Of a stretch of 64,000 nucleotides of DNA, positions 24,934 to 34,456 are shown piece after piece (within the stretch, counting starts at the first letter, position 1; every line of letters begins with the position of its first letter). Both the position numbers and the translations under genes were made by a program. The notes under the pieces were generated by a model. It did not search any database. It was not told the origin of the DNA and saw only the letters and a list, made by a program, of their open reading frames with translations. The stretch is from Aquamicrobium sp. (GTDB lineage Bacteria > Pseudomonadota > Alphaproteobacteria > Rhizobiales > Rhizobiaceae): the NCBI GenBank assembly GCA_019739225.1, contig JAHHDT010000003.1, forward strand, positions 248,001 through 312,000, in the 5' to 3' direction.

Positions 24934-25233
24934 ATGACCAAGTTCGCCGACGAGAAACCTCAACTGACGCCGCTGGTTATCGGCTTGACCCGGCCGCCCA
25001 TGATGTGGGGCGTCCCGCTGAACGCCTTCTACATCATCGTCGGTTTCACGCTGATCGCCTTCCTGGTGAGCTCGAGCTTCTGGTCGGCACTGATCGCACC
25101 GCTGATTTACCTCGCGCTGTTTGCGCTTTGTACGAGCGACATGCGCGTCCTCGACATTGCCCAGGTGGTCGGTCGTCGAACGCCGCGAACGCGGAACCGG
25201 CTGTTCTGGCGCACAAATTCTTTTGGACCTTGA
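24934..25233 (+). CDS. virB3: VirB3 inner-membrane component
   Basis: 99-residue protein with the VirB3 hallmark L-T-R-P-P-M-M-W-G-V-P close to the N-terminus and two adjoining hydrophobic helices. It begins two bases after virB2 ends and is followed two bases later by virB4, with which VirB3 forms a complex (in some systems a fusion). Confidence 0.87.
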   Translation: MTKFADEKPQLTPLVIGLTRPPMMWGVPLNAFYIIVGFTLIAFLVSSSFWSALIAPLIYLALFALCTSDMRVLDIAQVVGRRTPRTRNRLFWRTNSFGP

Positions 25234-25235
25234 TC

Positions 25236-27650
25236 ATGCTGAACGTCGTTGCCGAGGAATTGGGGTTCGGGCGAGAAAGCCGGCGCGATCGGCCGATGTC
25301 GTCCCACATTCCGTATCTCCGCCATGTCACCGATACGGTGATTGGGCTCGAAAGCGGCTCCATCGCATCCGTGATCAAGCTGGACGGACTGTTTTTCCAG
25401 ACGGAGGATCAAGCCGAGCTCAATATGCGCGCCGTCGTGCAGAACACGATGATCCGCGCGCTCGGCTCCAGCCGCTATGCGCTTTGGTCAACGGTCGTCC
25501 GCAAGGAAGTCAAGCCGACAATCGGCGGCAGCTTCTCCGACCCGTTCTGCGCGCTTCTCAACGAGCGCTACATGGCGTCGCTGGACGCCAAGCGCATGTT
25601 CACCAACGAGCTCTATTTGACGATCGTTCGCTCCGGCATGCGCGGCGCGCTTGGGGCCGCCGAGATGTTTTCCCGCCTTCTTGATCGGTCCTCTGGCGCC
25701 GACGTGCGCCAGCAGCGGATGCACGAGCAGATCAACGAGCTCGAAGAGGTCGTCGGCAACGTCACGCGCGAGCTGCAGAAATATGGTGCCCGGCCGCTCG
25801 GCATCGTCTATCGCAATGGCGATCCCTATTCCGAACCTTGCGCCTTTTTCAACACCTTGCTGACCTGCGGCATCGCGCGCGACATGCGTCTGCCGCGCAT
25901 GGGCATCCGCAATTATGTCGGCACATCGCGCCTGCACTTTTCCAAGCGCACGATGCAGGCCCAGGGGCCGACGGATGCCGACAACCGTTTCGGTGCAATG
26001 CTCTCGATCAAAGAGTATCCGCCGTTCTCCGGGCCCGGCATGCTCGACGGTCTTCTGCAGAGGAACCACGAGTTCATCTGCACACAATCGTTTACGCTCG
26101 CCGACAAGCCGATCGCCCAGGAGCGCATTTCTCGCCTGCAGCGTCAGATCCATGCCTCGGATGAATCAGGCAGCACCGTCGAGACCGACATCGACTTTGC
26201 GTTGAACAGCCTGCTCAACCAGGAGGCCGTGTTCGGCTATCACCATTTCAGCCTGCTCTGCCTGTCGCGCGAGCTCTCCGAGCTCGACAAGGCTGTAGCC
26301 GAGCTCGGCTCCTGCCTGACCGACATGAACATCAACTGGCTTCGAGAAGACCTTAATCTGGAGGCGTCCTTCTGGGCGCAGCTGCCAGGCAATCATGCCT
26401 ACATCGCGCGTTCCTGCATGTTGTCGAGCGCAAACTTCTCCGGGTTCTCGTCGCTGCACAATTTCGCGACGGGGCAGGGGAGCGGGGTCCACTGGGGTCT
26501 GCCGATCTCGATCCTGGAGACGACGTCGCAGACGCCCTACTGGTTCAACTTCCACCAGCGTGACATCGGCCATTTTCTGGTGACCGGTCCGACCGGGTCC
26601 GGCAAGACAGTCGTGCTGACATTTCTGCTTGCCCAGGCGTTCCGTATTTCGCCGGAACCAAAGGCCGTCTTTTTCGACAAGGATCGTGGCGCCGAAATCT
26701 TCGTGCGCGCCGTCGGTGGCGCTTACGAAGTGCTGCAGCCAGGCGTCGCAACCGGCTTCAATCCGCTGCAACTCGAAAACAATGCCGCCAACCGCGAATT
26801 CCTGCATCGCCTGCTCAAGGCCATGCTCGATCCGTCTGACGACAGCGGTTTCTCCCAGGAAGAAGATGACACGCTCGAGAAGGCAATCGGCCGCATATGC
26901 CAGGAACCGGTCGAGCAGCGCACGCTCGCCAACCTGTCCGGTCTCCTGATGGGCCGGACGCGATCCGACGCCAACGATCTTCAGTCACGCTTGCGCCCTT
27001 GGTGCGAGGGCGAGAAGGCCTGGCTCTTCAACGCGCCGCGCGATGTTCTGTCGTTTTCCGGTCGGAGAATCTTCGGCTTCGATATGACCCACATTCTCGA
27101 TAACAGGGAAGTGCGTACGCCGGCGCTGATGTATCTCTACCACCGGCTGGATGAGTTGCTCACCGGCGAGCCGGTCCTGATCTTCATGGACGAGGGCTGG
27201 AAGCTTCTACAGGATCCGCTCTTTTCCAGTTACGTCGTCGACAAGATGAAGACGATCCGCAAGCTCAACGGGATCGTCGGGTTCGGCACCCAGTCCGCGG
27301 CCGACATCGCCCGTGCGCCGCAGTCCCATACACTGATCGAGCAGTCCGCGACGACCCTGCATTTTCCCAATCCGCGCGCCGATGAAGAAAGCTACGTCCG
27401 CCGCTTCGGCCTGACTGCAAAGGAATTTTCGTTCATCCGCAATACGCCGCCAGAGCGGCGGACCTTTCTGATCAAGCACGGCAACGACTCCGTCATTGCC
27501 CGCCTCGACCTATCCTCAATGCCGGACCTGGTACGCGTGATGTCGGGTCGTAAGGAAACGATCGAGCAGTGCGCGGCACTGCGCGAACGCCTGGGCGACG
27601 ATCCGGCGAACTGGTTGTCCGAATTCTGCGGATGGGGGCGTGCGGCATGA
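25236..27650 (+). CDS. virB4: VirB4 secretion ATPase
   Basis: 804-residue ATPase that powers pilus assembly and substrate transfer at the inner membrane. Walker A V-T-G-P-T-G-S-G-K-T is near residue 450 and Walker B L-I-F-M-D-E-G-W-K near 648; the N-terminal CagE/TrbE domain is complete. The ATG at 25236 begins two bases after virB3; a longer frame to 25005 lies wholly inside virB3. Its stop overlaps the start of the next gene (ATGA). Confidence 0.92.
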   Translation: MLNVVAEELGFGRESRRDRPMSSHIPYLRHVTDTVIGLESGSIASVIKLDGLFFQTEDQAELNMRAVVQNTMIRALGSSRYALWSTVVRKEVKPTIGGSFSDPFCALLNERYMASLDAKRMFTNELYLTIVRSGMRGALGAAEMFSRLLDRSSGADVRQQRMHEQINELEEVVGNVTRELQKYGARPLGIVYRNGDPYSEPCAFFNTLLTCGIARDMRLPRMGIRNYVGTSRLHFSKRTMQAQGPTDADNRFGAMLSIKEYPPFSGPGMLDGLLQRNHEFICTQSFTLADKPIAQERISRLQRQIHASDESGSTVETDIDFALNSLLNQEAVFGYHHFSLLCLSRELSELDKAVAELGSCLTDMNINWLREDLNLEASFWAQLPGNHAYIARSCMLSSANFSGFSSLHNFATGQGSGVHWGLPISILETTSQTPYWFNFHQRDIGHFLVTGPTGSGKTVVLTFLLAQAFRISPEPKAVFFDKDRGAEIFVRAVGGAYEVLQPGVATGFNPLQLENNAANREFLHRLLKAMLDPSDDSGFSQEEDDTLEKAIGRICQEPVEQRTLANLSGLLMGRTRSDANDLQSRLRPWCEGEKAWLFNAPRDVLSFSGRRIFGFDMTHILDNREVRTPALMYLYHRLDELLTGEPVLIFMDEGWKLLQDPLFSSYVVDKMKTIRKLNGIVGFGTQSAADIARAPQSHTLIEQSATTLHFPNPRADEESYVRRFGLTAKEFSFIRNTPPERRTFLIKHGNDSVIARLDLSSMPDLVRVMSGRKETIEQCAALRERLGDDPANWLSEFCGWGRAA

Positions 27651-28723
27651 TCAGGCTGGGCATCCTCTCTTTGGCCCTCCTGCCGGCTATCGCCGTGTCG
27701 CCCGCCTTCGCAGATATTCCGACCCTCGACGGAAAGGTGCTCCACGAACGCGCGGATCGCGGCCGCAAAACCGGCGAGATCGAAAAGGTCGACGAGGCCC
27801 GTTACATCAACAACCAGAGCGTAACGTGCTCAATGTACCGGCATGGCCACAAGGGCGATCCGATCGGCGCGGCCAATGCCAATCCGGCGATCGCTGGAAT
27901 GGTTCGAAGGATCGCACGCGAGGAGGGAATACACGAGAACCAGTTCCTGGCGCTCGTCTATCAGGAAAGTCGATTCAATCCGTGCGCTCACTCATCCGCC
28001 GGCGCGATCGGACTGGCCCAGCTGATGCCGGGCACGGCCGGGGATCTTGGCGTCGATCCGCACAATATCGAACAGAACCTTCGCGGTGGCGCGCACTACT
28101 TGAAGCAACAGCTGCGCCGCTACGACGGCAATATCCTGCTGGCGCTCGCAGCCTACAATGCCGGCCACGGCAATGTGAGCAAATATGGCGGCATTCCTCC
28201 GTTCAAGGAAACGCGAGGTTATGTGGCGAGCATCACCCAAAAGTGGCTACCGGCCTTCGGCGGCTCCGACAAATCGGGCATTCCGCTGAATTACGGCGGC
28301 GGCAGCGCTTATAAAAGCGCCCGCGCCAGCACGATCAACGCAATGGGCCTGACTGCAGCGGTCGCGGATGGATCCAACGACGTTTTATCCTGGCTGCACC
28401 AGTTGGGAGCGATAGGAACCGGCACGATTCAGGACAGCTGGGACCACAACTCCGGAGCGCGCGGTGCCAATGTCGAACTGATGAACCGGCTGGTCCAGCT
28501 GGGTACCACATTCGCGGATCTCATCAATTCCAACAACGCGATCATGCTCGGCGACATGTCGGGGGCGAACCGCTCGACCGACTACCGCGACCAGGAAGAG
28601 GACGATGAACGACAGGCCGCTGGCTCATGCGACGCGCGGCGAGGCTTCGAATGGGATGACGCTGCCACGGCTTGTGTACTGCGTATCGACGCGCAGGCCG
28701 AACTGCTTTTCGAAACACACTGA
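27647..28723 (+). CDS. virB1: VirB1-like lytic transglycosylase
   Basis: 358-residue exported SLT-family transglycosylase. The signal peptide ends near A-F-A-D. The catalytic segment is Y-Q-E-S-R-F-N-P, followed by S-S-A-G-A-I-G-L-A-Q-L-M-P-G-T-A and L-A-A-Y-N-A-G-H-G-N-V, all canonical. The C-terminal 170 residues are an extension without a recognised domain. It is unusually placed between virB4 and virB5 and overlaps virB4 by four bases. It should cut peptidoglycan to admit the channel. Confidence 0.85.
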   Translation: MIRLGILSLALLPAIAVSPAFADIPTLDGKVLHERADRGRKTGEIEKVDEARYINNQSVTCSMYRHGHKGDPIGAANANPAIAGMVRRIAREEGIHENQFLALVYQESRFNPCAHSSAGAIGLAQLMPGTAGDLGVDPHNIEQNLRGGAHYLKQQLRRYDGNILLALAAYNAGHGNVSKYGGIPPFKETRGYVASITQKWLPAFGGSDKSGIPLNYGGGSAYKSARASTINAMGLTAAVADGSNDVLSWLHQLGAIGTGTIQDSWDHNSGARGANVELMNRLVQLGTTFADLINSNNAIMLGDMSGANRSTDYRDQEEDDERQAAGSCDARRGFEWDDAATACVLRIDAQAELLFETH

Positions 28724-28738
28724 TTGAGGGAGATCAAC

Positions 28739-29437
28739 GTGAAACGAGCACTGGCTATTGTGACCCTGATCGGCACGGCCTGTTCGCCGGCTGCAGCGGA
28801 CATTCCGGTCGTCGACAAGACCAACTATGCGGTCGCGCGCGACACCGCCGAAAAGACGGCAAAAATCCTCGACACCAACAAAGAGATCCTCACCACCGTC
28901 GAGGACGCGCTCAAGGCAGTGACCGGAGAGCGCGGCAGTGATGCCGGTCCGCTAAAGGACATCGCCATCGGCAACGGTTTCAGCGTGTCGTCGATGCCTT
29001 CCTTCAACGACCTCCTCAAAGGCGGGACTGCCGATTTCGGGTCGCTCGATCCCAAGATCGTGGAAGCCGCCACGCTCTTCATCAACGGGCTCCAGCTTGT
29101 CCGTTCGCTGTCCGGCAAGGAGGACAGTTCGCTTTCCAGCGACAAGTCCTACGAAGAACTCATGAAGACGGTGATGGGCGTGTCGGCGCTGATCAACGGA
29201 TCTCAGCAGGCGGTCGAGGCGCGTCGCTCCGCGCTCGAAACCGCGGGCGGCGAGATCGGCAAGGCTGAGGACATCAAAGGGTCAATCGACCAGAACACCC
29301 AGCTTCAGGTTCAGACCGGGCTCACCCTCAACGAGATGATCGGCGTCCTCAATGCGGGCGTGCAGTCCCTGCATGCCGAGAACCAACGCAAGCTCACCGA
29401 CATGTCGAACACCCGGAAGGCATTGCGCTACGAATGA
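28739..29437 (+). CDS. virB5: VirB5-like minor pilin
   Basis: 232-residue exported protein with a signal peptide ending A-A-A-D, then a mostly helical body with long charged helices (A-R-D-T-A-E-K-T-A-K-I-L-D-T-N-K-E-I) and a late E-N-Q-R-K-L-T-D-M segment typical of VirB5/TraC pilus-tip proteins. GTG 28739 is chosen because GGGAG precedes it; the TTG at 28724 has no site. The last codons overlap the lipoprotein gene. Confidence 0.78.
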   Translation: MKRALAIVTLIGTACSPAAADIPVVDKTNYAVARDTAEKTAKILDTNKEILTTVEDALKAVTGERGSDAGPLKDIAIGNGFSVSSMPSFNDLLKGGTADFGSLDPKIVEAATLFINGLQLVRSLSGKEDSSLSSDKSYEELMKTVMGVSALINGSQQAVEARRSALETAGGEIGKAEDIKGSIDQNTQLQVQTGLTLNEMIGVLNAGVQSLHAENQRKLTDMSNTRKALRYE

Positions 29438-29655
29438 TGGGCCGTGGATGGATCTTGACCGCTGCAATGCTCTTTGTGGCCATCGTCGCCAGTGGATGCG
29501 GCACGCCGCGCGAAAAGACCGCTCCGTGCAAGAGGCCTGGCAACCTTGCGAGTTACGCGCCGGTAGGTGAATGCGGGGCCATGCACGCGCTCAACACCGA
29601 CCGGGCCGCCGCGTCGGCGGCGATCCGGGAACTGGCGCTGGCGGACGACGAATAG
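29434..29655 (+). CDS. VirB7-like lipoprotein
   Basis: 73-residue lipoprotein precursor: hydrophobic signal followed by the lipobox V-A-S-G-C-G near residue 22. The mature part has C-K-R-P-G-N-L-A-S-Y, resembling the C-K-G-P segment of VirB7-type proteins. Its start overlaps the end of virB5. Position between virB5 and virB6 and likely partnership with VirB9 and VirB10 in the outer-membrane core support the assignment; entry-exclusion lipoprotein is the alternative. Confidence 0.65.
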   Translation: MMGRGWILTAAMLFVAIVASGCGTPREKTAPCKRPGNLASYAPVGECGAMHALNTDRAAASAAIRELALADDE

Positions 29656-29664
29656 GGCAGGGCG

Positions 29665-30675
29665 GTGGAAGACTTCATTGGCCAATTGCTGGATCGCATC
29701 GACGCGTCGGGACAGAACTTTTCACAGCGCGCCTATGAGGCACTAAGCCAGGACCTGGAGCCGCTCCTTCGCCTTTTGTTCATTCTCGTCGTCCTGTTCT
29801 ATGGCGTTAAGCTCTTTCTTGGAACGGCGCGTCTCAGCGTTGCCGAAATCATCGGCAGGCTGGTACGCGGCTTCGTCATCCTGGTGCTGGTCGGCACCTG
29901 GTCGAATTTCAACGCCCTCCTTTATGAGTGGTTGACTGAGGTCCCTGAGGCGGCGGGTCGAGCTATTTTGTCTGCCTCCGGCACCGGCGTCACCGAGCCC
30001 ACCCATGGGCTTTCCCATATCTGGAAGACGGCCAATGTCGCGGCGGCGGCCTTTGCCGAGCAGGCCGGCTATCTGTCGGTACTCCCGGCTCTGGTCGGCA
30101 TGATCATCATGGTGTTTGCCGGCGTCTTCGTTGCAATTGCCCTCGGCATTCTCGTGCTGGCGAAAGTGATCCTTTGGGTGCTGTTGGGCACTGCGCCGAT
30201 ATTCGTTTCCTGCTTCTTTTTCGATGCAACTCGCAACTACGCCATTGGTTGGCTGAACCAATCGCTGCTCTACGCGATCATCCCGCTGTTCGTTTATGTC
30301 ATCGCCGCTTTTCTGATCGCCGCGATGGAGCCGGAGCTTACGGCGATCGACGCCATCTCAGGCAATCGGGAACTGAAGCTCAGCGACTTCGCAGCCTTCA
30401 TATTGTTGTGCGTCGCCGGCGCATTCGTTCTGTTCCAGGTCCAGACGCTTGCGCAGGGAATTGTCGGAGCGTTTGCTACTGCGATTGGTCATGAGTCTCG
30501 CCGTCACGCCTATCGCGGCGTCTACCTGAGCCGCGAGGCCATCGGGCAGTCCGCCCGCCAGACGCAGACCGCCTTGCATCGCGTCCAGGCTCGACTGCAT
30601 ACGCCGCCTCCGAACGGCGCGGGCGCCTCCATGCAGCGCGCGATAGCATCCAACGGCACCCCACCAGAAACATAA
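29665..30675 (+). CDS. virB6: VirB6/TrbL-type inner-membrane channel protein
   Basis: 336-residue polytopic membrane protein with about five to six hydrophobic spans (for example L-L-F-I-L-V-V-L-F-Y-G-V-K-L and I-I-M-V-F-A-G-V-F-V-A-I-A-L-G-I-L) and a periplasmic loop between the second and third. The conserved W-V-L-L-G-T-A-P-I-F segment of the TrbL/VirB6 family is present near residue 170. It starts at GTG 29665 shortly after the lipoprotein gene. The C-terminal tail is cytoplasmic and Gln/Arg-rich. Confidence 0.85.
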   Translation: MEDFIGQLLDRIDASGQNFSQRAYEALSQDLEPLLRLLFILVVLFYGVKLFLGTARLSVAEIIGRLVRGFVILVLVGTWSNFNALLYEWLTEVPEAAGRAILSASGTGVTEPTHGLSHIWKTANVAAAAFAEQAGYLSVLPALVGMIIMVFAGVFVAIALGILVLAKVILWVLLGTAPIFVSCFFFDATRNYAIGWLNQSLLYAIIPLFVYVIAAFLIAAMEPELTAIDAISGNRELKLSDFAAFILLCVAGAFVLFQVQTLAQGIVGAFATAIGHESRRHAYRGVYLSREAIGQSARQTQTALHRVQARLHTPPPNGAGASMQRAIASNGTPPET

Positions 30676-30719
30676 AGGCCAGTCGAGGCTTGACCGTGAA
30701 CGCCAGGGATTGAACAGGG

Positions 30720-31415
30720 ATGGCTGAAAAGTCCGAGACCGCGCTGCGCTCCTATTTCCAACAGGGAGACGTCTGGGAGCAGGAGATCTTCAAGCGCGCA
30801 AAACGTTCGGCGCGCGTTGCGTGGTTCTTCTCGATCGTCTTTGCCGGAATTGCCTTGCTCAGCCTTGGTGCGGTCGTGCTGATGCTGCCCTTGAAGGACT
30901 TCGAGCCCTACATCGTCACGGTCGACCAAGCAACGGGCTATATCGAGGTCAAGTCAGGGCTGACACGGCCCGCCAATTTGACCGAACAGCAGGCTGTTAC
31001 ACAGGCCAATGTCGTGCGGTACATCCGAGCGCGGGAAGGCTACGACCCGTACGCCATCAAGGAGAATTTCGGGATCGCGGCGCTGCTCTCCACAGACGAG
31101 GCGGCACGTGAGTTGCAGGCGCTCTACAGCGCAGCAAACGCCGAAAACCCTGCCAAGGTCTATGGACGGCTGAAGCGGGTGCTGGTCGATATCAAGTCGG
31201 TGACCTTCCCGAACGCCAGCACGGCGATCGTCAGATTCTCGACCAACGAACGCAGCGACACGGAATCGATCGTCCGCCATTGGATCGCGGTCGTACGCTT
31301 CCGCTACACAGATACGCCAATGCGCAACGAGTGGCGCTTCGAAAATCCGCTCGGCTTCCAGGTCTACGCCTACCGCCGCGAGCAGGAGACAGTGACCTCA
31401 GAGGATGCCCGATGA
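30720..31415 (+). CDS. virB8: VirB8 assembly factor
   Basis: 231-residue bitopic inner-membrane protein: one transmembrane helix at about 33-57, then the NTF2-like periplasmic domain with P-Y-I-V-T-V-D-Q-A-T-G, Y-I-R-A-R-E-G-Y-D-P and N-P-L-G-F-Q-V. It nucleates the secretion channel. The stop overlaps the virB9 start (ATGA). Confidence 0.9.
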   Translation: MAEKSETALRSYFQQGDVWEQEIFKRAKRSARVAWFFSIVFAGIALLSLGAVVLMLPLKDFEPYIVTVDQATGYIEVKSGLTRPANLTEQQAVTQANVVRYIRAREGYDPYAIKENFGIAALLSTDEAARELQALYSAANAENPAKVYGRLKRVLVDIKSVTFPNASTAIVRFSTNERSDTESIVRHWIAVVRFRYTDTPMRNEWRFENPLGFQVYAYRREQETVTSEDAR

Positions 31416-32224
31416 GGCGCCGTTTGTTCGCAACCGCGCTCGCGCTGATTAGCCTCTGCCTTCCCGCATCGGGCGCACAGATGCCCAAAGGTGGCAAGCT
31501 CGACGCCCGCGTGACCAGCGTCACCTATCAGGAAAACAACGTCGTCCAGGTGCACGCCACCTATGGCATCTCGACCATGATCATCTTCGACGAGGACGAA
31601 GAATTCGAAACGATCTCACTCGGCGACACGGAAAGCTGGCAGGTTGTGCCTGCAGAGAAGGGCAACATCCTCTTCGTCAAGCCGATTGCCAAGGATGTTG
31701 CTACCAACATGAATGTCGTTACCGACAAGCGTATCTATTACCTTGAGCTGCATGATTTCGCGCCTGACGCTGACCGCAAGGTTTTCGGAATCCGCTTTCA
31801 CTATCCTGGGAAGGAGCTGAACGCCGCGCTGCGGCGGGAAGCCGAGCAGCGGGCCGCATGGCCGAACATCTCCGGGATCGACAAGGCCAAGGTCAACATC
31901 GACTACTCGTTCTCCGGCGATGCGCGGCTGAAGCCGCTGATGGTCTTCGACGACGGCAAAAAGACCTTCTTCAAGTTCAGCGCAAGAGTGCCTGCGATCT
32001 TCGCGGTGAACTCCGATTTTTCCGAAACCCTGCGGAATTTTCGACGGGAAGGGGACTACTTCGTCGTCGATGGCACGGCCACGCAATTCACCCTGCGCGA
32101 AGGCGACCAGTGGATCTGCATCTTCAACCTCAGGGTGCCGGATTTTGGTGCGCCTGACCCTGCGATCCTGGGACCGGTCGAGGATAACACGGCGACACGA
32201 CGGCTCAGGAGCGGCAACGGATGA
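31412..32224 (+). CDS. virB9: VirB9 outer-membrane core component
   Basis: 270-residue exported protein. The signal peptide ends near S-G-A-Q, followed by the VirB9/CagX domain: V-H-A-T-Y-G-I-S-T-M-I-I-F near the start and N-I-D-Y-S-F-S-G-D in the middle, with P-L-M-V-F-D-D-G-K-K-T-F-F-K-F and the C-terminal beta strands. It overlaps virB8 and virB10 by four bases each. Confidence 0.9.
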   Translation: MRRRLFATALALISLCLPASGAQMPKGGKLDARVTSVTYQENNVVQVHATYGISTMIIFDEDEEFETISLGDTESWQVVPAEKGNILFVKPIAKDVATNMNVVTDKRIYYLELHDFAPDADRKVFGIRFHYPGKELNAALRREAEQRAAWPNISGIDKAKVNIDYSFSGDARLKPLMVFDDGKKTFFKFSARVPAIFAVNSDFSETLRNFRREGDYFVVDGTATQFTLREGDQWICIFNLRVPDFGAPDPAILGPVEDNTATRRLRSGNG

Positions 32225-33444
32225 AGCGCTCCCCCGAACTCGAAGCGTTGGCCAGCAATGACGATCCGGTCGTCGCGGGCAGTTCCGTGCGCGGCAAGCA
32301 CCTGGCGGGCGGCGCGATCCTGATCCTCACCGGCCTGGCGGCGGCCTATCTGGTTCTCGCCAGTGAGCGGACGCCGGTGCGCGATATGCTGGAAGGGGAC
32401 GAGGAGTTCAAGACGACGACATTCCGGCCGCCGTCCTTCGTCCGCGAGGGCGATGACGAGCCGGGGCCGGAACTTGCGGCGCCGGAGATTGTCCAGATTC
32501 CACCACCTCCGCCGCCGCCTTCGACGGAAGACGTCGACACGACGCGGTTCGATGTTCCGCCGCCGCCTGCGACCGATGGGTTACCTGCGCCCCCTGAAAC
32601 GGCAGAAGTTGCTACGGAAGAGTTTCCTTCACGCCTTCGGTCGAACCTGGTGGTCATCGATCGTTCCGCCTCGAGTGATACCGGGACTCTCACAGGTGGA
32701 GGAGGGGAGGGGCTCACTGTCGCTGGCGAGGATCGCAGCAGCAAGTTCCTTTCTGCCGCCGTCGGACTTGGCGACCGCGGCGCCAAGGCGAGGAAGATCG
32801 AGCGGATCGACGCGCTGGTTCCTGAGGGGACGCTGATCCCCGGCATCTTGGAGACAGCGATTATCAGCGACCTGCCAGGGCAGGTAAGAGCGATCGTTTC
32901 GCAGGATGTCTATTCCTTTGATGGCCGCAGGGTGCTGATTCCGACCGGCACGCGGCTGATCGGGGAATACCAATCCGAGATCATGCGCGGCCAAACACGA
33001 ATATTCGTCGTTTGGACGCGCATGCTTCGCGATGACGGCGTCTCGGTCCGCCTGAACTCGATCGGCGCCGACAGCCTGGGGCGGGCCGGTTTGCCCGGAC
33101 GCGTCGACAAGAAATTTCGCGAGCGATTTGGCGCCGCCATCTTGTTGTCCATCGTTGGCGCCGGCGCCAGTTACCTGACGGGCTACGGCAGCGAAGCTGC
33201 AGGTGGAGACGGCGACGACGCGCAGAATGCGGAAGAACGCGCCCGGGAGACACTGGCTCAGACATTCAGCGATATGGCCAATGAGGCCTTGAATGATTCA
33301 CTGCGCATCCCACCGACCATCAGCGTGAACCAGGGTGAACGTATCTTCGTCTTCGTCCGGCACGATCTCGATTTCTCCGCGCAATACGAAGACCCCGTCA
33401 CCGAGGCATTAAGAGAGATCCATCGTGAACGCGGCCTTCCCTGA
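32221..33444 (+). CDS. virB10: VirB10 channel scaffold
   Basis: 407-residue protein spanning both membranes: cytoplasmic start, transmembrane helix at about 28-46, a proline-rich region (seven Pro in a row near residue 95, and again near 115), and the C-terminal TrbI domain with L-I-P-G-I-L-E-T-A-I, S-F-D-G-R-R-V-L-I-P-T-G-T-R-L-I-G and the final I-P-P-T-I-S-V-N-Q-G. Overlaps virB9 (ATGA) and extends 20 bases into virB11. Confidence 0.92.
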   Translation: MKRSPELEALASNDDPVVAGSSVRGKHLAGGAILILTGLAAAYLVLASERTPVRDMLEGDEEFKTTTFRPPSFVREGDDEPGPELAAPEIVQIPPPPPPPSTEDVDTTRFDVPPPPATDGLPAPPETAEVATEEFPSRLRSNLVVIDRSASSDTGTLTGGGGEGLTVAGEDRSSKFLSAAVGLGDRGAKARKIERIDALVPEGTLIPGILETAIISDLPGQVRAIVSQDVYSFDGRRVLIPTGTRLIGEYQSEIMRGQTRIFVVWTRMLRDDGVSVRLNSIGADSLGRAGLPGRVDKKFRERFGAAILLSIVGAGASYLTGYGSEAAGGDGDDAQNAEERARETLAQTFSDMANEALNDSLRIPPTISVNQGERIFVFVRHDLDFSAQYEDPVTEALREIHRERGLP

Positions 33445-34456
33445 CCTTACCGCGGACAACCGGCACTATTTTCTGCATCGAGCGCTCGCTCCGCTGAAGC
33501 GATTTCTCGACGATCGCGCCGTCGTCGAAGTCTCGGTCAATCGGCCGGGTCAGGTCTATGTCGAGCGGCTCGGCTCGGCCCACATGGAGTTTCATGCGGT
33601 TCCCGAGCTCACGACAGCTGAGATCATGAATATCGGAGAGCGTGTCGCGGCCAGCACCAACCAGTTCATCAGCCCCGCGAGCCCGATGCTGAGCGCGGCC
33701 CTCCCGACCGGTGAGCGTATCCAGGTCGTTCTGCCCCCCGCAGCGCCCGATGGCGGCACGCTGTCGATCCGCAAACAGGTCGTTGGCGACTTCACTCTGG
33801 AGGACTATCGCGATCAGGGGTCGTTGGATGAGGTGGCGGTCGCGCTGGGTGGACTCAGCGAAATCGAGGAGGCTTTGATCGACCATCTCTCGGTCAGGAA
33901 CATCTATGGTTTCATTCGCACGGCAATCGTCAATCGCGTGTCGATCCTGATCAGCGGCGGCACGTCCAGCGGAAAGACGACCTTTTTGAATGCCTGCCTC
34001 AAATCCGTGGATAAGCATGAACGCATCATCACGCTGGAGGACACGCGTGAGCTCTTCCCGCCGCAGAAGAACGCCGTCCATCTGCTTGCGTCGCGCGGCG
34101 ACCAGGGGACAGCCAGCGTGACGATCCAGTCCTTGCTTGAGGCCTCGTTGCGTATGCGGCCAGATCGGCTATTCGTCGGCGAGGTCAGAGGCTCGGAAGC
34201 CTTTGCTTTTCTGCGCGCGATCAACACTGGCCATCCGGGCTCGATGTCGACGGTTCATGCCGACACGCCGCTCGGCGCCTATGAGCAGCTCGCCATGATG
34301 GTGATGCAGTCCGGACTGTCGGCCGCCTATCCGAAGGCCGATCTGATCTCATACATTCAAAGTGTCATCCCGATCGTCGTCCAGTTGCGCAGGGAAGGGG
34401 GCCGGCGGGGCGTCTCGGGGATCTTTTTCGCACGCGCAAGAGCGGAAGCGCCGTGA
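33425..34456 (+). CDS. virB11: VirB11 traffic ATPase
   Basis: 343-residue hexameric ATPase at the base of the channel. Walker A is G-G-T-S-S-G-K-T-T near residue 178, the Asp box L-E-D-T-R-E follows, Walker B-like R-P-D-R-L-F-V-G-E-V-R-G, and the His box G-H-P-G-S-M-S-T-V-H-A. GTG 33425 lies within the end of virB10 with a purine-rich AGAGAG upstream. Its stop is overlapped by the virD4 start (GTGA). Confidence 0.92.
   Translation: MNAAFPDLTADNRHYFLHRALAPLKRFLDDRAVVEVSVNRPGQVYVERLGSAHMEFHAVPELTTAEIMNIGERVAASTNQFISPASPMLSAALPTGERIQVVLPPAAPDGGTLSIRKQVVGDFTLEDYRDQGSLDEVAVALGGLSEIEEALIDHLSVRNIYGFIRTAIVNRVSILISGGTSSGKTTFLNACLKSVDKHERIITLEDTRELFPPQKNAVHLLASRGDQGTASVTIQSLLEASLRMRPDRLFVGEVRGSEAFAFLRAINTGHPGSMSTVHADTPLGAYEQLAMMVMQSGLSAAYPKADLISYIQSVIPIVVQLRREGGRRGVSGIFFARARAEAP

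Noticed and set aside
24556-25004. Extensions that would lengthen VirB3 and VirB4 into upstream genes
   Set aside because: Starts at 24934 and 25236 give standard lengths and two-base gaps; the extensions lie inside virB2 and virB3.
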